Assembly: GCA_025355485.1 (NCBI GenBank)
Contig: JANXZP010000141.1
Location: 1 to 15,149 of the forward strand
DNA from: Pseudomonadota bacterium
GTDB taxonomy: Bacteria; Pseudomonadota; Gammaproteobacteria; Xanthomonadales; Xanthomonadaceae
DNA: 15,149 nt
Direction of reading: 5' to 3'
Both the position numbers and the translations under genes were made by a program. Below the pieces are notes generated by a model that was given only the letters and a program-made list of their open reading frames with translations, did no database searches and had not been told where the DNA came from. Shown in pieces: positions 1 through 7,469 of this stretch; position 1 is the stretch's first letter, and the number at the start of each line of letters is the position of its first letter.

Positions 1-1
1 C

Positions 2-364
2 GAGTGCGGCGGTCGCCTGGTCATCACCTACAACCCGTTTGAGGCGGGTTCGCTGTACCTGTATCCGCAGCCGGCGTGGGAGCGCCTGCGCGACCAGGTC
101 AATGCGTTGCCGCGCATCAAGAGCGTGACTCGCGACCTGCAATTGAAGCTGGTGGGCGCGGCGAGTTTCGTCGAGCTTGATGGCAACGGCCGCATCAACG
201 TGCCGGCCAGCCATCGCAATGCGGTCGGGATCGAGAAGCGCGCGGTGTTGTTGGGGATGGGCGACAAATTCGAGTTGTGGAGCGAGCAGGCGCACCACGC
301 ACAGATCCGGAAGACGCTGACCGACGCCGACATGGGCGCGGATTTGCTCGATCTGAAGTTGTGA
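2..364 (+). CDS. mraZ: Transcriptional regulator MraZ, 5' end cut off by the window
   Basis: MraZ is an AbrB-fold, ring-forming DNA-binding protein that represses or tunes the dcw promoter at its own upstream region. Only the C-terminal 120 residues are visible; the reading frame is open from base 2 and stops at TGA 362-364. Compared with the E. coli protein, roughly the first 30 residues are missing, including the first DxxGR repeat. The second repeat of the family is present as DGNGRINVP, starting at visible residue 60, followed by a KFELW segment that matches the family's FELW box. The LYLYPQPAWE stretch near the start matches the end of the first repeat. Its stop overlaps the GTG start of rsmH by 4 bases. 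The promoter and the MraZ operator lie outside the window, so regulation cannot be read here. Identity is secure from motifs and position. Confidence 0.95.
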   Translation, partial: ECGGRLVITYNPFEAGSLYLYPQPAWERLRDQVNALPRIKSVTRDLQLKLVGAASFVELDGNGRINVPASHRNAVGIEKRAVLLGMGDKFELWSEQAHHAQIRKTLTDADMGADLLDLKL

Positions 365-1344
365 CGGACGGTGCCGCGGACGCAGGTTCCGCCCATCTTC
401 CGGTGTTGTTCGCGCAGGTCATGGAAGCGCTGCGGATTCGCGAGGATGGAACCTATCTCGATGGCACGTTCGGGCGTGGTGGCCACGCGCGCGGCGTATT
501 GGAGCATCTGGGAACGAAGGGGCGACTGCTGCTGATGGACAAGGATCCCGAGGCGATCGCGAAAGCCGAATCCGATTTCGGCGGCGATCCGCGCGTCGCG
601 ATCCGGCGCGGCAGCTTCGCCGACCTCGCGCAGTGGAACGCAACCGAAGCCGGACTCGACGGCGTGCTGTTCGACCTCGGCGTGTCGTCGCCGCAGCTCG
701 ATGATGCGAGCCGCGGTTTCAGCTTCCGCAACGACGGCCCGCTCGACATGCGGATGGACAACGCGAGCGGCGAGTCCGCGGCGCAGTGGCTAGCGCGCGT
801 CGATGCGGACGCGATCGCCGACGTGCTGTGGATCTTTGGCGAGGAGCGCATGAGCCGGCGCATCGCGCGCGCGATCGTCGCGGCGCGCGCCGAGACGCCG
901 ATCACCCGCACCGCGCAGCTTGCCGACCTGATCGCATCGATCGTCGGGCGCGGCGCAGACAAGATCCATCCGGCCACGCGCAGTTTCCAGGCGATCCGCA
1001 TCTTCATCAACCGCGAACTCGATGATCTCGAAGCCGGCCTCGATGCCGCGTACACGCGCCTGCGGCCCGGTGGGCGGCTCGCGGTGATCAGCTTCCATTC
1101 GCTGGAAGACCGCATCGTCAAGCGGTTCATCGCCACGCACGCGAAGCCGCCGGCGGGCGATCGGCGCTCGCCGATGCCGCAGGCATTCGTACCGACCCTG
1201 CGCGCTATCGACAGCGACGTGCGCGCCGATGCGGCGGAAACCATGCGCAACCCGCGCTCGCGCAGCGCGGTGCTGCGCATCGCGGAGCGATTGCCCGAAA
1301 AGCCCGCAGCGGAGCGATTGCCGGTTTTGGAGCATGGCGCATGA
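361..1344 (+). CDS. rsmH: 16S rRNA (cytosine-1402-N4)-methyltransferase RsmH
   Basis: RsmH (formerly MraW) transfers a methyl group from S-adenosylmethionine to N4 of C1402 in 16S rRNA, in the ribosomal P site. The 327-residue product is close to the usual 310-320. The SAM-binding loop DGTFGRGGH is at residues 34-42, followed by an acidic DKDPEA strand end. Further family blocks are GVSSPQLDDASRGFSF, ATRSFQAIRIFINREL and GGRLAVISFHSLEDRIVK. The start is placed at GTG 361 because it precedes the conserved PVLFAQVMEAL block and overlaps the mraZ stop as GTGA. The next in-frame ATG (421) would remove part of that block. Upstream Shine-Dalgarno pairing is weak (GAAG at 355-358, too close), so initiation probably depends on coupling to mraZ termination. 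The 3' end overlaps ftsL by ATGA. Confidence 0.96.
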   Translation: MTDGAADAGSAHLPVLFAQVMEALRIREDGTYLDGTFGRGGHARGVLEHLGTKGRLLLMDKDPEAIAKAESDFGGDPRVAIRRGSFADLAQWNATEAGLDGVLFDLGVSSPQLDDASRGFSFRNDGPLDMRMDNASGESAAQWLARVDADAIADVLWIFGEERMSRRIARAIVAARAETPITRTAQLADLIASIVGRGADKIHPATRSFQAIRIFINRELDDLEAGLDAAYTRLRPGGRLAVISFHSLEDRIVKRFIATHAKPPAGDRRSPMPQAFVPTLRAIDSDVRADAAETMRNPRSRSAVLRIAERLPEKPAAERLPVLEHGA

Positions 1345-1610
1345 GGCTCGGCGCAGCCCTGTTCGTGCTGCTGCTGGTCGCCACGCTCGCGAGCGCGATC
1401 GGCGTGGTGTATGCGCGCCAGCAACATCGGCAGATGTTCATCCAGCTCACCGCGCTGGAACGCCAGCGCGACGAGATCAATATCGAATTCGGCCGGATGC
1501 AGCTCGAACAGGCGACCTGGGCCGAGACCAACCGCATCGAACAGATCGCCACCGGCAAGCTCGGCATGGCGTATCCGAATGCGAAAGACATCGTGGTGGT
1601 GCGGCCATGA
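1341..1610 (+). CDS. ftsL: Cell division protein FtsL, short form
   Basis: FtsL is a bitopic inner-membrane protein that pairs with FtsB through a periplasmic coiled coil, binds FtsQ, and activates the FtsW-FtsI synthase. The product is 89 residues, against 121 in E. coli. A single membrane helix covers about residues 3-24 and is followed by a charged coiled-coil segment, about 25-60. The C-terminal part has the family pattern around residues 60-88 (WAETNRIEQIA, LGMAYP, DIVVVRP). The start ATG overlaps the rsmH stop (ATGA) and has GGAG at 1329-1332, eight bases upstream. No in-frame start before it fits. The striking point is that only Met-Arg precedes the membrane helix, so the cytoplasmic tail found in E. 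coli FtsL is essentially absent. The ftsL stop overlaps ftsI by ATGA. Confidence 0.93.
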   Translation: MRLGAALFVLLLVATLASAIGVVYARQQHRQMFIQLTALERQRDEINIEFGRMQLEQATWAETNRIEQIATGKLGMAYPNAKDIVVVRP

Positions 1611-3421
1611 AGCCCCAGCGCCCATCGCCGCGTCCGCAACCGGGCTTGCGCCAGCGCCAGCCGAACGGCGGCGGCATCCGCACGCGCCTGTTGTGGGTCG
1701 GCGGCATGTTGTCGGTCGCCGCGATCGCGCTGGTCGCGCGCGCGGTCGACCTGCAGTTCGTCAACAAGGATTTTTACCTGCAGCAGGGCGATTCACGTTA
1801 CCTGCGCGAACTGCCGATCGCGACTTCGCGCGGGATGATCACCGACCGCAACGGCGAGCCGCTGGCGATCTCCACGCCGGTGGAGTCGATCTGGGCCAAT
1901 CCGAGCGAATTGTCCGAGCATCCGGATCGCTACGCGCAACTCGCGCAGGCGCTGGGCGTGACCGAAGCGGTGCTCGCGGCGAAGATCAAGGAACGCGCGG
2001 ACAAGGAATTCCTGTACCTGCGCCGGCACCTGAATCCGGACGAAGCCAAGGCGATCGTCGCGCTCGGCGTGCCGGGCGTGTTTTCGCGGCGCGAGTATCG
2101 CCGCTATTACCCGCTCGGCGAGGTGATGGCGCACGTCGTCGGCTATACCAATGTCGACGATCGTGGCCAGGAAGGTGTCGAGCTCGCGTTCGACGATTGG
2201 TTGACCGGAAAGCCGGGTTCGAAGCGCGTGATCCGCGATCTGAAAGGCCGCATCGTCGAGAACGTCGACCTGATTCGCGCCGCGCAGCCGGGTCGCGATC
2301 TGGCGTTGTCGATCGACCGCCGCCTGCAATACCTCTCGTACCGCGAACTGTCCGAGGCGATCCGCAAGAACGATGCGAGCGCGGGCAGCGCGGTGATCCT
2401 CGACGTGCAGACCGGCGAAGTGCTGGCGATGGTCAACCTACCTTCGTACAACCCGAACGCGCGCACCGACAACCGGCCGAGCGCGCATCGCAACCGCGCC
2501 GCGACCGACGTCACCGAACCCGGATCGGTGATGAAGGCCTTCACCATCGCCGCCGCGCTCGAGACCGGCAAGGTCACGCCCGATACGGTGTTCGACACCA
2601 ACCCGGGTTCGATGGAACTCGCGGGCCACATCATCCACGACACCCACAACCACGGCGTGCTGACCACGACCGGGATCATCACCAAGTCGTCGAACGTAGG
2701 CGCGGCCAAGTTGTCGCTGCAGATGACCAGCGATCACATGTACGACGTGCTGCACCGGTTCGGGTTCGGGCAGGTGACCGGCAGCGGTTTCCCCGGGGAG
2801 TCGGCCGGCGTGCTGGCGCCTGCCAAGAGTTGGGGCATCGTCGAGAAAGCCACCATCGCTTACGGCTACGGCGTGTCGGTGACGCCGATGCAGATCGCGC
2901 AGGCCTACGCCGCGCTCGGCAACGGGGGACGCATGGTCACGCCAACCTTCGTCAAGGGTGGCGAGACCCCGAGTCGCGCCGTGCTCGATCCGCATGTCGC
3001 GCAGCAGATCATGGTGATGCTGGAAACTGTCGTTGCGCCGGGCGGCACCGCGCCGGATGCCGCCGTGCTGGGTTACCGCGTCGCCGGCAAGACCGGCACC
3101 GCGCGGTACGCCAGCGGCGGCGGTTACAGCAAGGTCTACGACAGCCTGTTCGTCGGCTTGGTGCCGGCCACGCATCCGAAGTTCGTGATGGTGGTGATGG
3201 TCCACGACCCGAAAGGCTCGGTGTACTTCGGTGGTCTGGTCGCCGCGCCGGTGTTCGGCAAGGTGATGGATGGCGCGTTGCGGCTGATGAACGTGTCGCC
3301 CGACAACGTGCAGCAATGGTACGCCGCAAAACCCGCAACCCCCGCCGCGCCGCAAACGCTGGAAGCCGACTTGCCGCCGGGTGCGGCGATCGACGACGCG
3401 ACCGGAGCGCCGCCGCAATGA
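1607..3421 (+). CDS. ftsI: Septal peptidoglycan D,D-transpeptidase FtsI (PBP3)
   Basis: FtsI is the class B penicillin-binding protein that crosslinks septal peptidoglycan and works as a pair with FtsW. It has 604 residues, close to the 588 of E. coli. A proline- and arginine-rich cytoplasmic tail (about 1-27) is followed by one membrane helix (about 28-44). A PBP-dimer/pedestal region occupies roughly 60-220, and the transpeptidase domain follows. The three active-site motifs are complete: S307-V-M-K (the nucleophile is at the same number as in E. coli PBP3), S361-S-N and K495-T-G. The C-terminus ends in an Ala/Pro-rich tail of about 35 residues. The start ATG overlaps the ftsL stop. The stop overlaps murE by ATGA, and GGAG at 3404-3407 lies before that start. 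No sign of truncation or frameshift. Confidence 0.97.
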   Translation: MKPQRPSPRPQPGLRQRQPNGGGIRTRLLWVGGMLSVAAIALVARAVDLQFVNKDFYLQQGDSRYLRELPIATSRGMITDRNGEPLAISTPVESIWANPSELSEHPDRYAQLAQALGVTEAVLAAKIKERADKEFLYLRRHLNPDEAKAIVALGVPGVFSRREYRRYYPLGEVMAHVVGYTNVDDRGQEGVELAFDDWLTGKPGSKRVIRDLKGRIVENVDLIRAAQPGRDLALSIDRRLQYLSYRELSEAIRKNDASAGSAVILDVQTGEVLAMVNLPSYNPNARTDNRPSAHRNRAATDVTEPGSVMKAFTIAAALETGKVTPDTVFDTNPGSMELAGHIIHDTHNHGVLTTTGIITKSSNVGAAKLSLQMTSDHMYDVLHRFGFGQVTGSGFPGESAGVLAPAKSWGIVEKATIAYGYGVSVTPMQIAQAYAALGNGGRMVTPTFVKGGETPSRAVLDPHVAQQIMVMLETVVAPGGTAPDAAVLGYRVAGKTGTARYASGGGYSKVYDSLFVGLVPATHPKFVMVVMVHDPKGSVYFGGLVAAPVFGKVMDGALRLMNVSPDNVQQWYAAKPATPAAPQTLEADLPPGAAIDDATGAPPQ

Positions 3422-4911
3422 GCCACGCCGCGAACTCACGCTCCATGCCGCTCGTCGACCTGCTCGTCGGCACGGATGCGACCGCACCCGTGCCGACCGT
3501 GACCATCACCGGGCTGACATCCGACAGCCGCGCAGTGCGCGCGGGCGATGCGTTCGTTGCGCTCGCGGGCGCCAGCGTGCACGGATTGCGTTTCGCGCAG
3601 ACCGCGCGCGACGCAAGTGCCGCAGCGATCGTGTTCGAGGAACCGGCGCCCGATGGGGTCTCCATTCCGGACAACGCGATCGGCGTACCTGCGTTGCGCC
3701 ACAAGCTCGGCGCGATCGCGGATCGTTTCTACGGCGCGCCGTCGCTGCATCTGACCGTGATCGGCGTGACCGGCACCAATGGCAAGACCTCGTTCGTGCA
3801 ATTGCTCTCGCAGGCGCTGAGCCTGCACGGCGAGATCGCCGGCAGCATCGGCACGCTCGGCGCCGGTTTGTACGGCAAGGTCGTTGTGGGCGAACGCACC
3901 ACGCCCGATGTGATCGCGGTGCACCGGCTGCTCGCGGACATGCGCGATGCGGGCGCGAGCCATGTCGCGATGGAAGTTTCGTCACACGCGCTCGAGCAGG
4001 GCCGCGTCGATGCGGTCGCGTTCGATGTCGCGGTGTTCACCAATCTCACCCGCGACCATCTCGACTACCACGGCAGCATGGATGCCTACGGCGCGGCGAA
4101 GACAAAGCTGTTCGCATGGCCGACCCTGCGCGCGGCGGTGGTCAATCTCGACGATGCATTCGGCGCGTCCTTGTACGAGCAACTACCCGCGGAACTGCTG
4201 CGCATCGGCGTGAGTTCGCGCGGCGCATCGGGTGCGACGCTGCGTGCGGACAAAGTGCGCCTCGATGCGGGCGGCGTCGCGTTCGACCTGGCGATGGACG
4301 GCGAACGAAATCCTATCGCATCGCCGTTGCTTGGCCGCTTCAACGTCGACAACCTGCTCGCGGTCGCTGGCGCGTTGTTCGCGCTGGACTGGCCGCTGGC
4401 GATGATCGCCAGCCTGTTGCCGCGGCTCCAACCGGTGAACGGACGCATGAACCGGTTGGGTGGCGATGCGCGTAGTCCGCTGGTGGTGGTGGACTACGCG
4501 CATACGCCAGACGCGCTCGAGCAGGCACTGTCGAGTTTGCACGCACATACCTCCGGCACGCTGATCTGCGTTTTCGGCTGCGGCGGCGAACGCGATCGTG
4601 GCAAGCGCCCGCAGATGGCGGAGATCGCCGAACGCCTCGCGGGTCGGGTGATCGTGACCGACGACAATCCGCGCAACGAGGATGGCGATGCGATCGTCGC
4701 CGAGATCCTCACAGGCTTCACGCGACCTGATGCGGTGCGCGTGCAGCGCGATCGCGCGCAAGCGATCGCGCTGGCTGTCACCGAAGCGCGCGCGGGCGAC
4801 GTGGTGCTGATTGCGGGCAAGGGCCACGAGCCGTACCAGGAAATCGCTGGCGTGCGCCGGCCGTTCGACGACATGGCACAGGCGCGATTCGCGTTGGAGG
4901 CCATTCGATGA
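3418..4911 (+). CDS. murE: UDP-MurNAc-L-Ala-D-Glu:meso-diaminopimelate ligase MurE
   Basis: MurE adds the third stem residue to the cytoplasmic peptidoglycan precursor, using ATP. The product has 497 residues (E. coli 495) with the three Mur-ligase domains. The ATP loop GTNGKT spans residues 119-124. The lysine expected to be carbamylated for magnesium binding is K228 in YGAAK. The substrate-selecting motif D416-N-P-R419 is the form seen in meso-DAP ligases, so the wall is predicted to contain meso-DAP and not lysine. CVFGCGGERDRGKRP and the C-terminal LIAGKGHEPYQ block are also family hallmarks. Start ATG 3418 overlaps the ftsI stop. A second in-frame ATG at 3445 would also leave a plausible protein, but coupling favours the first. 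The stop overlaps murF (ATGA). Confidence 0.97.
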   Translation: MSHAANSRSMPLVDLLVGTDATAPVPTVTITGLTSDSRAVRAGDAFVALAGASVHGLRFAQTARDASAAAIVFEEPAPDGVSIPDNAIGVPALRHKLGAIADRFYGAPSLHLTVIGVTGTNGKTSFVQLLSQALSLHGEIAGSIGTLGAGLYGKVVVGERTTPDVIAVHRLLADMRDAGASHVAMEVSSHALEQGRVDAVAFDVAVFTNLTRDHLDYHGSMDAYGAAKTKLFAWPTLRAAVVNLDDAFGASLYEQLPAELLRIGVSSRGASGATLRADKVRLDAGGVAFDLAMDGERNPIASPLLGRFNVDNLLAVAGALFALDWPLAMIASLLPRLQPVNGRMNRLGGDARSPLVVVDYAHTPDALEQALSSLHAHTSGTLICVFGCGGERDRGKRPQMAEIAERLAGRVIVTDDNPRNEDGDAIVAEILTGFTRPDAVRVQRDRAQAIALAVTEARAGDVVLIAGKGHEPYQEIAGVRRPFDDMAQARFALEAIR

Positions 4912-6335
4912 GGCCGCTCGCGCTCGGCGACATCGCGCGCTGGTGCGAGGCGCGGCTGCTCGGCGATGCCGACGCGGCGTCGCTGCGTATCAATGCGGTC
5001 GCAACTGACACGCGCACCCTCGATGCCAACGATGGCCGTCGCGTGCTGTTCGTCGCCCTGCGTGGCGAGAACCATGATGCGCACGACCATCTCGATGCGG
5101 CCATCGCGGGCGGCGTGGGCGCATTGCTGGTGTCACGCGCTATCGAAGCAAGCGCGATCGAAACCGATCTGCCGCAGCTACTGTGCGGCGACACGACGCA
5201 GTCGTTGGCGGAACTTGCGGCGGGCGTGCAGCAGGGGCGCCCAGCGACGGTGATCGGTCTGACTGGCAGCAACGGCAAGACCAGCGTCAAGACCCTGTTG
5301 CTCGGGATTCTTGAGCGCGCGGGGACGGCGTACGCGAATCCCGGCAACCGCAACAACGAGATCGGTCTGCCGCTCGCGGTACTCGATGCGCAGGAAGATG
5401 CGCAGTACGCGATTTACGAAATGGGCGCGGGCAAGCCAGGCGACATCGCGTACCTGACCAGTATCGTTCGCCCGCAGATCGCACTCGTGAACAACATCGC
5501 GCCGGCGCACCTGGAGCGCATGGGCACTCTGCTCGGTGTCGCCCAGACCAAGGGCGCGATCTATGAAGCGCTGCCCGCGGACGGAGTCGCCGTGATCAAC
5601 GCCGACGATGCATTCGCGCCGTATTTCGCAAAACTCGCCCAAGGCCGTCGTGTGCTGCGGTTCGGCCTCGACGCGAGCGCGGACATCAGCGCACGTGCGA
5701 TCCACAACGATACGAACGGCAGCGGCTTCGAACTGGTCACGCCGGCAGGCAGCGCGCAGATTGCGCTGCCGTTGCCGGGCCGACACAACGTGATGAACGC
5801 GCTGGCGGCGACTGCGCTCGCGCTGGGCGCGGGCGTCGCGCTCGATACGATCTGCGACGGTTTGAACAACGCGCGCGAGGTGCCGGGTCGGCAGATCGCG
5901 CACACGCTCGCCAACGGCGCGGTGTTGATCGACGACAGCTACAACGCCAATCCCGGCTCGGTCGAAGCCGCGATCGCTGCGCTCGCCGCAGCGGGCGGCG
6001 AGGCATGGCTCGTGCTCGGCGACATGGCCGAGCTCGGTGAAGGCGCCGAGTTGCTGCATGCGCAGGTTGGCGACAGCGCGCGCAGCAGGAAGATCGCACG
6101 CCTCTACACGGTCGGCACCGTGAGCCGCGCGGCAACGCGCGCATTCGGCGCCGATGCGCGGCACTTCGACGATCAGCAGGCGTTGTTGCGTGAGCTGCGC
6201 AACGAGATGCATGCCGGCGTGCGGGTGCTGGTGAAGGGCTCGCGTTCCAGCGCGATGGACAAGGTCGTCGCCGCGTTGCTCGCCGATCAAACGATATCGC
6301 AACGCGCAGTTTCCGGAGGCGGACATGCTGCTTGA
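4908..6335 (+). CDS. murF: UDP-MurNAc-tripeptide:D-alanyl-D-alanine ligase MurF
   Basis: MurF joins the D-Ala-D-Ala dipeptide made by Ddl to the UDP-MurNAc-tripeptide made by MurE, completing the pentapeptide in the cytoplasm. It has 475 residues (E. coli 452). The ATP loop GSNGKT is at residues 120-125. It is followed by NPGNRNNEIGLPL, EMGAG and the NNIAPAHLERMG block, and in the C-terminal half by DDSYNANPGSVEAAI, LGDMAELG and VLVKGSRSSAM, all typical of MurF and not of MurC, D or E. The start ATG overlaps the murE stop and is preceded by GGAGG at 4896-4900, seven bases upstream. The C-terminal 15 or so residues are Gly/Ser/Ala-rich and overlap the start of mraY by 11 bases. murE and murF are separate here, not fused as in some bacteria. 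Confidence 0.97.
   Translation: MRPLALGDIARWCEARLLGDADAASLRINAVATDTRTLDANDGRRVLFVALRGENHDAHDHLDAAIAGGVGALLVSRAIEASAIETDLPQLLCGDTTQSLAELAAGVQQGRPATVIGLTGSNGKTSVKTLLLGILERAGTAYANPGNRNNEIGLPLAVLDAQEDAQYAIYEMGAGKPGDIAYLTSIVRPQIALVNNIAPAHLERMGTLLGVAQTKGAIYEALPADGVAVINADDAFAPYFAKLAQGRRVLRFGLDASADISARAIHNDTNGSGFELVTPAGSAQIALPLPGRHNVMNALAATALALGAGVALDTICDGLNNAREVPGRQIAHTLANGAVLIDDSYNANPGSVEAAIAALAAAGGEAWLVLGDMAELGEGAELLHAQVGDSARSRKIARLYTVGTVSRAATRAFGADARHFDDQQALLRELRNEMHAGVRVLVKGSRSSAMDKVVAALLADQTISQRAVSGGGHAA
6315..6319 (+). promoter_or_regulatory. Ribosome binding site of mraY inside the end of murF
   Basis: GGAGG sits five bases before the mraY ATG, inside the last codons of murF. It fixes the mraY start at 6325 and explains how mraY can be started with an 11-base overlap, longer than the 4-base overlaps elsewhere in the cluster. 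Confidence 0.8.
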
Positions 6336-7416
6336 GTTGGCCCGCTGGCTGCATGGACTGGCGCACGAACGGCTGTTCGCGCTGTTCTCGTACATCACCT
6401 TCCGCGGCATCCTCAGCGCGCTGACCGCACTCGGGCTTTCGCTGTGGATGGGACCGTCCATCATCCGTCGGCTTGCGCAGCTCAAGGGCGGCCAGCCGAT
6501 CCGCACCGACGGCCCAGCCTCGCATTTCGTCAAGGCCGGTACGCCGACGATGGGCGGCGTGCTGATCATCCTCGCGGTCGCGCTGTCGACGCTGCTGTGG
6601 GCCGACCTGCGCAATCGCTACGTCTGGATCGTGCTCGGCGTGCTGCTCGCATTCGGCGCGATCGGCTGGTACGACGACTGGATCAAGATCGTCAAGCGCG
6701 ATCCGAACGGGATGAAGTCGCGCTGGAAATACCTGCTGCAATCGCTGTGCGGGCTGGTCGCGGCGATCCTGCTGTACCACGTCGGCGCCGACAATCCGGC
6801 GAGCACGATGTTCTATGTGCCGCTGCTCAAGGGTGTCGCGATCCCGCTGGGCCTGTGGTTCATCGCGGTCGCGTATTTCTGGATCGTCGGTTTCTCCAAT
6901 GCGGTGAATCTCACCGATGGCCTCGACGGGCTCGCGATCATGCCCTCGGTGCTGGTCGCTTCCGCGCTCGGCGTGTTCGCGTATCTGTCCGGCCACGCCG
7001 AGTTCGCGCGCTACCTGCAGATTCCCGCGGTACCTGGCGCTGGCGAGATGGTGATTTTCTGCGGCGCGATTGCAGGCGCCGGACTCGGATTCCTGTGGTT
7101 CAACACCTATCCGGCGATGGTGTTCATGGGCGACATCGGTGCGCTCGCGCTGGGCGCAGCGCTGGCCGCGGTCGCGGTGATCGTCCGCCAGGAACTCACG
7201 CTCGCGATCATGGGCGGCATCTTCGTGGTCGAAACCTTGTCGGTGATCGCGCAGGTCGCGTCGTTCAAGCTCACCGGCAAGCGGATTTTCCGGATGGCGC
7301 CGATCCATCACCACTTCGAATTGAAGGGCTGGCCCGAGCCGCGCGTGATCGTGCGCTTCTGGATCATCTCGGTGATGTTGGTGCTGGTCGGTCTGGCCAC
7401 GCTCAAGGTCCGGTGA
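6325..7416 (+). CDS. mraY: Phospho-MurNAc-pentapeptide transferase MraY
   Basis: MraY moves phospho-MurNAc-pentapeptide from UDP to undecaprenyl phosphate, making lipid I at the inner face of the cytoplasmic membrane. The 363-residue product (E. coli 360) is highly hydrophobic, with about ten membrane helices expected for the family. Catalytic motifs are present: D117-D118 in YDDWIK, the NLTDGLDGL block starting at N195, D270 in FMGDIGALALG, and H328-H329-H330 in APIHHHFELKGWPEP. The C-terminus, GLATLKVR, is the same as in other gammaproteobacteria. The start has a strong ribosome binding site inside murF. The stop overlaps an ATG as TGATG, but that ATG opens a 17-codon frame, not murD or ftsW; murD would normally follow here. 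Assignment is secure. Confidence 0.97.
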   Translation: MLLELARWLHGLAHERLFALFSYITFRGILSALTALGLSLWMGPSIIRRLAQLKGGQPIRTDGPASHFVKAGTPTMGGVLIILAVALSTLLWADLRNRYVWIVLGVLLAFGAIGWYDDWIKIVKRDPNGMKSRWKYLLQSLCGLVAAILLYHVGADNPASTMFYVPLLKGVAIPLGLWFIAVAYFWIVGFSNAVNLTDGLDGLAIMPSVLVASALGVFAYLSGHAEFARYLQIPAVPGAGEMVIFCGAIAGAGLGFLWFNTYPAMVFMGDIGALALGAALAAVAVIVRQELTLAIMGGIFVVETLSVIAQVASFKLTGKRIFRMAPIHHHFELKGWPEPRVIVRFWIISVMLVLVGLATLKVR

Positions 7417-7469
7417 TGCACATGTCCATGACCAAGCCGTCACTACCACGCGAATCCATGGTGCGCTGA
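7416..7469 (+). CDS. Candidate 17-codon coupling ORF in the mraY-ftsW gap
   Basis: A short frame begins at an ATG that shares its A with the mraY stop (TGATG) and ends in a TGA that shares its A with the ftsW ATG (again TGATG). It exactly fills the gap. The predicted peptide is MHMSMTKPSLPRESMVR. A possible ribosome binding site, AAGG at 7405-7408, lies seven bases upstream, whereas no convincing site precedes ftsW itself. The peptide has no recognisable domain and does not resemble MurD. The likeliest role, by inference, is to carry translating ribosomes from mraY to ftsW so that the two stay coupled. It may instead be a chance open frame in a short spacer, since 17 codons is too short to judge by coding bias. 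Confidence 0.35.
   Translation: MHMSMTKPSLPRESMVR

Noticed and set aside
277..360. Longer RsmH starting at ATG 277
   Set aside because: It would overlap mraZ by 88 bases and add residues with no family counterpart. GTG 361 fits the GTGA overlap and usual length.
1411..3417. The murE reading frame stays open through the whole of ftsI, suggesting a giant fusion protein
   Set aside because: The upstream part is an out-of-frame reading of ftsI with Arg-rich meaningless sequence. ftsI itself is intact with all catalytic motifs, and the murE start at 3418 is clear.
7416..7469. The mini-ORF as a remnant of murD
   Set aside because: Its 17 residues show no likeness to MurD N- or C-terminal motifs, so a remnant origin cannot be supported from sequence.
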